Origin: JBNJGB01 sp051747385
GTDB lineage: Bacteria > Myxococcota_A > UBA9042 > PHBI01 > JACKFB01
Length of the DNA: 64,000 nt
Direction: 5' to 3'
NCBI GenBank assembly: GCA_051747385.1
Contig: JBNJGB010000019.1
Location: forward strand, 55,739-119,738
Shown piece after piece: positions 62,115 to 64,000 of this stretch. Under the pieces are notes generated by a model. That model did not search any database and had not been told where the DNA came from. It saw only the letters and a list, made by a program, of their open reading frames with translations. How positions within the stretch are numbered: position 1 is the stretch's first letter; each line of letters opens with the position of its first letter. Both the position numbers and the translations under genes were made by a program.

Positions 62115-63602
62115 ATGCGATACCGACTCACCGCGCCGGCGTGGCTGCTCTGCGCCCTCCTCGCGCTGTCCTGCGCGCGGGAGCAGGTACGCACGGGACC
62201 CGCGGAGCCCCTGACCGGTGCCGATGCCGGCCGGGCGGGCGCCGACGCGGAGCCCGGGTCCCGCGTGACGCACCTGGAGCGGGCGCCGCGCCCCGAGTGG
62301 GAGTCCCTGCCGCCCCCGAGGCGGACGCTCCCGCCGCTGGCTCCGAGCGCGACCCGCCCCGTCCGGGACGAGGCGCAGGCCGTGTCCGAACCCGGTCCGA
62401 CCCCGGCGGAGGAGGCCGCTCAGTCCGAACCCGAGCCGCCTCCGGCCCCCGTGGTCACCGGCGTGGGCGAGCCTCGCGAGGTGCGCGTGTGGTACGCGAC
62501 GGATCGCACCCGCTCGAAGGCGGACGAGCGGGCGGGAGAGCGCCGGACCCATGCGGTCGTGCACGCCCTGGCCGGGCTCGTCCTGCTCCTCGCGCTCCTG
62601 TGGTGGACGCGCAGGCGAAGCCGGCGCGCGCGCGTGCTGATCTCGGCGGTGGTGGGCGCACTCACGGTGGCGCTGGTGATCGCCGACCTCCTGCCCTCGG
62701 GGGAGGGCCCGGACGACGTGTACGGAGCCGGGCGGGGGGACCTCGAGTACGGGGCCTGCGAGGTGACCATCCCGCCGATCCGCGAGCCGGGCGAGGTGGA
62801 GCGGCCTTCCGCGCGGCGCTTCGGGCTCGTCGAGGACCCGTCCGAGCACGTGGCCCTGGAGGAGGTGGTCCGCGAGGACCCGGCGGCGTTCTGGTCGGGC
62901 GCCGGCGAGGCCATGGGCGCGGGCAGGGAGCGGGAGGCCCTGGTCTTCGTGCACGGGGGCGACACCACGTTCGGGGAGGCGGCGCGGCGGGCGGCCCGGC
63001 TCTCCTGGGATCTGGACCTCGGCGGCGCGACGATCCTGTATTCCTGGCCGTCCGGGAGCGGCTGGTCGGGCCGTGGGGGCGACGAGGAGGCGGCCGCCTG
63101 GACGGTCCCGCACCTGCGCGAGGTCCTGGACCGGGTCCGGCGGGAGGCGGGCGAGGGCCGGGTGCACCTGGTCGCCCACGGCCTCGGAGCCCGCATCCTC
63201 GGAGAGGCCCTGCAGGGCATGGCGCCGGCGCCCGGAGAGCCCGGTCCGGCCCGGCGCTTCCGAGGTGTGGTGCTCCTGACGCCCGACATCCCGGCGGAGG
63301 TGTTCCGCGACGAGGTGGTGCCCGCCGCGCGGACGATGGCGGAGCGCGTGACCGTCTACGCCTCGCAGAACGACGCGGTCCTCTCCCTCGTGCGCGACGC
63401 GGAGGGCGTGCGCGTGGCCGGAGAGGAGGTGCGGGCGCTGGAGGGCGTCGACGCCGTGGACGCCTCCCGCGTGGACACGACCCTGCCGGACCGCCGGCTC
63501 CGCACCGGCGAGCGCCCCCTCGTCGCGGACATGAGGCGGGTGCTGCGCGCCGAGGCGCCCGAGGGAGCCGCGGCGCCCCGGATCCTGACGCCGGCGCAGT
63601 GA
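62115..63602 (+). CDS. DUF900 alpha/beta hydrolase-like lipoprotein without the nucleophile Ser
   Basis: This 495-residue protein has a signal ending LALSC (lipobox) and a Pro/Glu/Ala linker, then the DUF900 opening VRVWYATDRTRSK. Two membrane helices (HALAGLVLLLALLWW and VLISAVVGALTVALVIADLL) are inserted between that opening and the catalytic domain (ALVFVHGGDTTFGEAARRAA, GGATILYSWPSGS). The nucleophile elbow reads VHLVAHGLGARILGEAL, with Gly356 where the family has the catalytic Ser (GHSMG), so hydrolase activity is doubtful. The protein could be a binding or structural protein. Confidence 0.78.
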   Translation: MRYRLTAPAWLLCALLALSCAREQVRTGPAEPLTGADAGRAGADAEPGSRVTHLERAPRPEWESLPPPRRTLPPLAPSATRPVRDEAQAVSEPGPTPAEEAAQSEPEPPPAPVVTGVGEPREVRVWYATDRTRSKADERAGERRTHAVVHALAGLVLLLALLWWTRRRSRRARVLISAVVGALTVALVIADLLPSGEGPDDVYGAGRGDLEYGACEVTIPPIREPGEVERPSARRFGLVEDPSEHVALEEVVREDPAAFWSGAGEAMGAGREREALVFVHGGDTTFGEAARRAARLSWDLDLGGATILYSWPSGSGWSGRGGDEEAAAWTVPHLREVLDRVRREAGEGRVHLVAHGLGARILGEALQGMAPAPGEPGPARRFRGVVLLTPDIPAEVFRDEVVPAARTMAERVTVYASQNDAVLSLVRDAEGVRVAGEEVRALEGVDAVDASRVDTTLPDRRLRTGERPLVADMRRVLRAEAPEGAAAPRILTPAQ

Positions 63603-63879
63603 GGGCCCGGCCGCGACGTCGTCGCCGGCGCTGAAACCCGCCTGCACGGGGCGGGACCCAGGCGTCGGCGCGGGCTCGGGAGGCCCCCTTCGCCCGCGTC
63701 GGCCATCGCCCCTTGATTGCCCTTTGCGGACCGGCGGCGAGTGGACTAGCGTAGGCGAGGACAAGAGATTTTCATTCGGAGCCCGCCCCGTTGAAGCACC
63801 GTCGTGAGCATCACGACGCGTGCCACCTCACGACGGGCGCCTCACCTGGCGAGCCCCGAGCGCTGCGAGGGATTGCGCT
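63603..63879. other. Upstream region of the EF-G-like gene
   Basis: This 277-bp gap carries no supported gene. An AT-richer stretch (AAGAGATTTTCATTCG, near 63762-63778) is the likely promoter region, and GAGGG lies before the start codon at 63880. Confidence 0.4.
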
Positions 63880-64000
63880 ATGGCTTCGATGAAGGACTTC
63901 CCGACGGAGAGGATCCGCAACGTCGTTGTACTCGGCCACGGCGGGTGCGGAAAGACCAACCTGCTGGACGCGCTGGCGTTCGTCTCCGGGGTGACCAGGC
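63880..64000 (+). CDS. EF-G-like translational GTPase, N-terminal fragment
   Basis: Only 40 codons are in the window: MASMKDFPTERIRNVVVLGH, then GGCGKTNLLDALAFVSGVTR. The G1 loop GHGGCGKT and the IRNVVVLGH start are typical of EF-G-like GTPases (the second, non-canonical elongation factor G found in many bacteria). The gene continues beyond the window edge. The start ATG has GAGGG upstream. Confidence 0.85.
   Translation, partial: MASMKDFPTERIRNVVVLGHGGCGKTNLLDALAFVSGVTR

Overview
The window is very GC-rich (about 70% by eye), densely coded chromosomal DNA with no phage or IS genes, rRNA or tRNA that I can recognise. Several predicted lipoproteins carry long Asp/Ala/Gly/Pro/Val-rich linkers just after the lipobox Cys. 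Hybrid histidine kinases and TolC/RND/ABC efflux systems are frequent, and selenocysteine (Sec) is used. Together this suggests an uncultured deltaproteobacterium-like organism, probably Myxococcota or a relative; this is inference from gene style, not from a marker gene.

Layout. 1-2349: end of an unknown gene and a BvgS-like hybrid sensor kinase. 2374-9836: a zinc-ligand-poor DksA-like protein, then a six-gene, almost fully overlapping efflux operon on the minus strand (TolC-like, HlyD-like, two ABC ATPases, two ABC-2 permeases). 9970-13977: stress/envelope small proteins (DUF2383, YtxH, DUF948-like), an EcsC-like protein with a histone-H1-like tail, and a PRPP synthetase. 13990-19036: an ILVBL-type TPP enzyme with a TetR regulator and a 32-bp operator palindrome, and a phosphoribosyltransferase/hydrolase/APH-like kinase operon. 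19201-25577: membrane protein and an RND efflux operon. 25679-33588: App1-like phosphatase, a DUF393 selenoprotein, DUF1328, lipoprotein, reductase, selD, SulP transporter. 33695-45845: PilZ-like protein, metH, a hybrid kinase plus HPt, a receiver-glutamate dehydrogenase fusion, thioredoxin-like protein, hydrolase and lipoprotein MsrA. 45886-52167: two large lipoproteins possibly acting on polysaccharide, with a beta-barrel protein and an aldo/keto reductase between them. 52237-64000: small proteins, a TPR protein, AI-2E-type permease, lipoproteins, HU, HPt, PEGA protein, YbhB-like protein, ArgE, a DUF900 lipoprotein and the start of an EF-G-like GTPase.

Main discoveries. (1) The DUF393 (DCC-family) oxidoreductase at 27007-27549 has in-frame TGA codons exactly where both cysteines of its CxxC motif should be, so it reads as a UxxU selenoprotein, with one hairpin placed to act as bacterial SECIS for both codons. 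(2) selD, 3.3 kb away, itself has an in-frame TGA at the catalytic Cys position. (3) A dispersed repeat family occurs at three loci in both orientations; it carries a GGGCAA-type run able to form a G-quadruplex and, in two loci, a terminal hairpin. Direct repeats flank two of the loci. (4) A receiver domain is fused to glutamate dehydrogenase, convergent with a hybrid kinase and an HPt protein that could phosphorylate it.

Start codons were often moved downstream from the longest open frame using Shine-Dalgarno spacing, signal peptides and GTGA/ATGA overlaps. Many long antisense open frames exist only because of GC bias and are left out.
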